Assembly (NCBI GenBank): GCA_903813345.2
Contig: CAIIXF020000011.1
Coordinates: 30,682,166 to 30,746,165, forward strand
Reading direction: 5' to 3'
Length of the DNA stretch: 64,000 nucleotides
DNA from: Owenia fusiformis
Lineage: Eukaryota; Annelida; Polychaeta; Sabellida; Oweniidae
Shown here: positions 24,501 through 30,500 of the stretch, in pieces
How the letters are laid out: each line of letters begins with the position of its first letter
Numbering within the stretch: position 1 is the stretch's first letter
Made by a program: the position numbers and the translations under genes
Notes under the pieces: generated by a model
What the model saw: only the letters and a program-made list of their open reading frames with translations
What the model was told of the DNA's origin: nothing
Database searches by the model: none

Positions 24501-27500
24501 CAGCACATAACATTTTGCCTGATTGCAGTTTGCACACTTCGTTTAACATATGCCAGCAGATGAACTGGAATCAATATTCAATGTACGTACAGTACACCTA
24601 CTAATAAGGTGTGGAACTGTTACAAAGAAACAGTGGAGCTTCGTGTCAAATTGTGTTGATCGTCAAATGGGATGGAATATTATATGAACGAACAAAAGGA
24701 TATTATCTTTAACATTCATGGCACAATTCCAATTATATGTGGTAGCTGGGGAAACTAATACAAACACGAGTTTTACCAAAACAACTGGCCACGAGAGATT
24801 TTCGAATGATAATTCCCGACTGTGCGCCCGTTTATGAAGAAATTTGAGGTAAGCTGGCGTGGGACATGGGTGAAAATGGTAGATAAATATGTGATTCAAC
24901 TTATTAGACCATGAACAGATCGGATAATTATTGTGAATTACGATTTAGATGCAGTTCTATGACCTACCTGTCCGTGATTTCTACTCGAAGGGGCGGTATT
25001 TCTACTCGAAGGCGCGGTAACCTCTACGGAAAACGGCGGTATGAACGGGAAGGGGCGAATTTGATCCCTACCTGTGAACATGTTATATACAGGTTTAAGT
25101 GTAAATTGAAAACAACATGTTATATACAGGTTTAAGTGTGAATTGAAAACAACATGTTATATACAGGTTTAAGTGTAAATTGAAAACAACATGTTATATA
25201 CAGGTTTAAGTGTAAATTGAAAATAACATGTTATATACAGGTTTAAGTGTGAATTGAAAACAACATGTTATATACAGGTTTAAGTGTAAATTGAAAACAA
25301 CATGTTATATACAGGTTTAAGTGTAAATTGAAAACAACATGTTATATACAGGTTTAAGTGTAAATTGAAAACAACATGTTATACAGGTTTAAGTGTAAAT
25401 TGAAAACAACATGTTATTGATCTGCATGCATACATCTACAACATATTCTGCAAGTTGGAACCTAAATGAAAATAAAATATACAAAAAAATTTTAATTGAA
25501 AGGAATAAATGACCTGCTCTTATTGAGGTCATCATATCAAACTGTGCTTTATGTATACCCTGCGTGCAGAGTCTAGTTAAACTACACTCTGCCTAGTAGA
25601 GACCATATTACAGTTTAGGAGCCCCGCCCCCACGACGGGTACTGGTGACAGTTTGGGTAATAAATCACTTTTGACCTACGCGCTGACCTTTCTTCCACCA
25701 ATCAGCGAGCTTGAAGAAACATACGCCAAATGCGTTCTAATTAAATATGCCAAATGACCCCTATCTCAGCTTATGTGTTCCCGAGCATTTTAATATTTTC
25801 CAAAGTATTATATGACATGCTATTCTTCATGATACACCTAAGAATGATTCATTTTGACCATAGGGATATTTGCCAATGATTGCACCTCTCCCTTTCATTT
25901 CAGTAATTATCAAAATAGTTTAAATACAAACTATATTATATTCTATAAAAATGTGTAAGTATCCACATAAAAATATGAAAAATATTTCCTATTTCATTAA
26001 GTTTTGGTACAATAATCGTGAAAATTTTATGAAAATTCCCATTATGCCAAATCTACCTTGCAACAAGAACCAGAACAACGGCAACGCCAAAGCGTAGCGA
26101 ATCCCATTGAACAGAAATGGCTGGCATTTTTACATACGAAATATATAGCAAATATCATAAAATAACACCCATAAGAAAGGCCACCATTTTCAAAATGGTT
26201 GATCACTAGCATCACTAGCCAAGTTGTCATCAGAAGTAATACTAGTATGCTTTTAAGTAGCCACATATAAAATTCTTAAAAGATTGCCATGCTGGCCACT
26301 TTTTAAAATGGCCGCTTACTACTCAAAATGTCATAAGACAGTATGCAATCCTTACGAGTATTCGTATATCAAATATGAACAAAATCGCTCTATTACTTTA
26401 TGAGTTATAATAATAATGTAAAATAACGGGGTCAACCCAGTTGTCCGAAACCCAGTTCTCCGAAACCCAGTTTTCCGAAACCCAGTTGTCCGAAACCCAG
26501 TTCTCCGAAAATTAGAGGATCTTATTTGAAAAATACAATTTTTTTAAACGAATCTCGTTGTCGCAACCTCTGCGAATCACAACATAACATTGGAATAACG
26601 TTGACATCATTGCAAAATTAGGCTAAATATGCTAAGTCAAGACGTTAATTGTTTAATGTTTAGCCTACGAAAGTTCATATACAGGTGATATAGAATGTTC
26701 AAACAAACAAAGTTAAATTATGTTATTCTCATTATAAAATGGCGCTTACACAACATACATAGATAGGGGTCTACAATTTTTAAACCAATTTTCTTTATGG
26801 CCCATGGGCCTTTTTCCAATAGGTGATGAGCGTTCATAAAAGGAAAAATAGCTTTCCCAAGCCAGTGGGCATTTATTTAGTAAAGTTGACATGTACATTT
26901 TTTGAAACCAAAACTTATTCTTCATTTACGTACTCTGTTCGAGAAATAGAGATTAAATTAAAAGGATGAAGTGAGTACATGGCGAAAATGAAACTTCTTG
27001 CGAATGGGAGAACATCCATTTTGATACGAGGACAGCCTGCCTTCGTTTCCAGTTGATCCCAAGTGGTTAAGTTAAGAATGTTTTGTTCTTTTACGATTTG
27101 ATAAAATACAGAGACTAAGAAATTAAATGCGACGAAATATTTTGACAACGTAATATGTATACTGTTTTATTCTTAAAGTACTATATGCGTAAACTTATTT
27201 TATCTGTTTCAAAATGATTCATTTTATTTTGCCTATATAAAAGAGATTGAAGAAGATAAAATAAACTGTTCCGTAATATATATTGTGTTTTGATAACCTT
27301 TTTTAGAATCACAATGTAAAATAAATCCCCCGTTCCTGCATGAAACTGGCCTTTTTCGGAGTAATGGGTTTCGGACAAGTGGGTTTCGGACAACTGGGTT
27401 TCGGACAACTGGGTTTCGGAGAACTGGGTTTCGGACAACTGGGTTTCGGACAACTGGGGTGCACCCAAAATAACACACATAAAAATGATGGCCATTTTTC

Positions 27501-30500
27501 AAAATGGTCGACTACTCCCCAAAGTTTAATTAGACAATGTGCCATGCTTAAAGTATTGTGGGAATTTTTAATTCCCCCTGAGTAGTACTAGGGCTTGTGA
27601 AACATTTATTTTACTGGATTTTATGTTATTTCATCTTTATTTCATGTTCCGTCCCTGTAATTTGGATGTTTACTTGATCAGCAAGCTGGGTTGGAATAAA
27701 TTTGCATAATTAGGCACCCAGCAACAGAGCTCAACCAATCAGATGGCTTCATTTGAATTTCCCTCCAACATAAGTTATAGTTTTCCCATGATGCAACTTG
27801 AGATGTCTGGACTTTAGCGTGAGATCGTGACCTGTAAATCAGAGTAAACCAAGACTTTGCAGAGGAAACACCTCGTCAGTTTATATCGTTTTATGTGAGA
27901 GCGTGGTGGATTTGAATTGAGAACTATATTGGACAATCTACAGTTTATTTGGATTATTTGCTGCAGTTTTGCATTCGTTTTGCATTCGTTTTCGACTGTG
28001 CGAGATACAAGAAGATAACAGCCGGTTTTGGGTGAGTTGGCAATTTGATTATTGAGTTTGACGCCATATTGCTGTCCGCCATTTTGATTTCTTCTTCCCA
28101 GAATTCCTAGCGGTCGGCCATCTTTATTTTTACGGAAGTGACATCATTTTAAGAAGTAATTCCTCCTCCGAGTAATTAAGGCTCTTGTCTAATCTCAGTT
28201 TGATTGATATTCGAGAGTCGTGTCTGCTCTGAGTACTGTCAGCTCTGAGTGATTACTCCTCCAATTATTTAAGTGTTATATCTCCTTCGAGTTATATTTG
28301 GTCCGAGTAGTTACAGCTCTGTCTAATCTCCGTTGTGATTGATATTCGAGAGTTGTATCTGCTCCGAGGATTGCCAGCTCCGAGTGATTACTCCTCCATC
28401 TAGTTGAGAACCATACCTACTCCGAGGACTCACTGCTCCGAGTGCTTACTCCTCCATCTATTCTAGAGTGGAATCTGCTCCGAGGGTTGAGGATACAACT
28501 CCGTCTAATCTCAGTTTATGATCGATATTCGTGAGTTGCTTCTTCTCCTCCTCCGAGTTATTGATGATCCGAAATTGATACAAGTTGCTGAACTTGACGC
28601 ATCCTCTGAGGTGATTTGACTCCTCCAGAAGTTAGATACTGAGGTTACACTACAGGAACCAAGATATTTCTGTGTTGCAAGGTTTACTCTCATTGGAGCC
28701 AAGGTTGCTCTACTGGAACTAAGGTACTCCACGATCGAGAAGTAGCAGCTCTGGTCTCTCACCATCTGATTGACATTCCAGAGGTGTTATTTCTCTGTAG
28801 AGGGTGAAGAGGTTTCTCCCGTGAAGTGGCGACTCCCTGAGCAGAGGATACTCCCGGAGTCTGGACCCCTTTCACGAGACAGTTTTATAGAGACGAGAAG
28901 ACTCCTGGAGTGGAAGGTACTCCAATAGCTAGGGTCTTGTACAAAAGAAGAGGGTTCTCTTGTGAAGTGGCGACTCCCCGAGCAGAAGATACTCCCGGAG
29001 CCTGGACCCTTCCACGAGACAGTTTTATAGAGACAAAATAACTCCTTGAGCCAAGGTTACACTTCCGGAACCAAAACTCCTGGAGCCCTGATTCCTCCGA
29101 GGTGAGAAGACTCTGAGGGACATTGGTGTGTTTACTGGGAGCAGTCACATCCCAGGTCTTATCTCAGCGGAGCCCCGATTCCTCCGAGGTGAGACGACTC
29201 TGAGGGACAGCGCAGTGAAGATTATTTGGAGCATTTATAACTTGGGTCTAATCTCAGTTTTGATTGACATTCCTGAGTTATTCCTCCTCCATAGATATCA
29301 CATTGAAGCCGTGATATAGACGAGACGATACCTAGAGCAGAAGGAATTCCCCCGAGGTTGAATTCCAGTTTAGAGGTGAAGAAAGCTGCAGAGGAGCAGA
29401 TCCTCCTCAGGCCAATTTACCAGTTGGAGCAGAAGGACCTCCTAGAGGGTGAAGATAGTTCATAGGAGCAGATCCTCCTCCTCTTACAATTATTCAAGAA
29501 GGAACAATTACAGAGACATTCAAGCTCTATATAGACATTTTGAATTTATTTGTATTATTATTTTACATTGGAATAGAGTATAAAATCCCTGTATACCATT
29601 GTTATATTTCCATCTTTGAAAGGTAACTGCCGTACCACCAAACCAGGTCGGCACCCGTGTATAACACCTCCAAGATCCCTTATATCGTCCCTGGCCTTTC
29701 CTGAAGTTTGCATACAGGGTACTCCTGGGAATCGGCCCGGCGCGACAGTATTCACATATCAAATATGAGCAAAATCGCTCGAATATTTTTCGAGTTATAG
29801 TAAAAAAATGTAAAAATGACAGCCATTTTTTAAAATGGCCGCCAACTTGGTGAAGTGTCATGAGACAGTGTGCTAGGCTCATGAGTATTCACATATCAAA
29901 TATGAACAAAATCGCTCCAATACTTTTCAAGTTATAGTAAAAAACGTAAAAATGGTAGCCATTTTGGCCGCCTACTACCCAAAGTGTCATTAGACAGTGT
30001 GCCATGCTTATAGTATTCACATATAAAATATCAACAAAATCGCTCTGCTACTTTTTGAGTTGTAGTAAAAAATGTAAAATAACACACGTAAAAATGGCGG
30101 CCATTTTTCAAAATGGCCACCTACTACCCAAAATGTCATTAGACATTGTCCCATGCTTAAAGCATTGACATACCAAATATGAACAAAATCGCTCCACTAC
30201 TTCTTGACTTACAGTAAAAATGTTAGATAACACACGTAAAAATGGCGGCCATTTTTCAAAATGGCCACCTACTACCAAAAATGTCATTAGACATTGTTCC
30301 ATGCTTAAAGTATTCACATACTAAATATGAACAAAATCGCTCCACTTATACTTTTCAAGTTACAGCAAAAATCGAAAAATGACGTGCAAAGGCAGCCATT
30401 TTTCAAGATGGCTGCCATGTATTTCTTCTATATTTACATTTCTAGCTTAATCAATGTCCTATATAACTTTTTTACATTTAAAACATATTGCTATTACAGT

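Larger units (their letters stand above)
22560..25076. mobile_element. 2.5-kb inverted-repeat element inside the 37-bp minisatellite
   Basis: The terminal inverted repeats (about 90 bp) begin CACAGGTAGGGATCA and continue through CATACCG, GTTTTCCGTA and CCTTCGAGTAGA on both sides. The 5-bp repeat AACAT flanks it and rejoins the minisatellite unit exactly. A 5-bp target with CAC ends is compatible with Transib or some hAT groups, but no transposase is visible. Inside lie a nested element (23523-24099) and a reverse-transcriptase relic (24170-24560). Confidence 0.75.

Noticed and set aside
25077-25417. Regular 37-bp spacing resembling a CRISPR array
   Set aside because: The repeats are contiguous with no unique spacers, and the sequence is plainly animal. 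It is a minisatellite.
25620-25740. GC-rich patch with CCAAT-like word as a promoter
   Set aside because: No coding exon follows on either strand and it lies in a transposon-rich intron. Probably repeat-derived.
27181-27585. Open frames on both strands coding heptad-like runs (QLSET, PKPSCPKPS, GFGQLGFGQL)
   Set aside because: They are translations of the tandem ACCCAGTTGTCCGAA terminal repeats of a transposon, open in several frames by periodicity.
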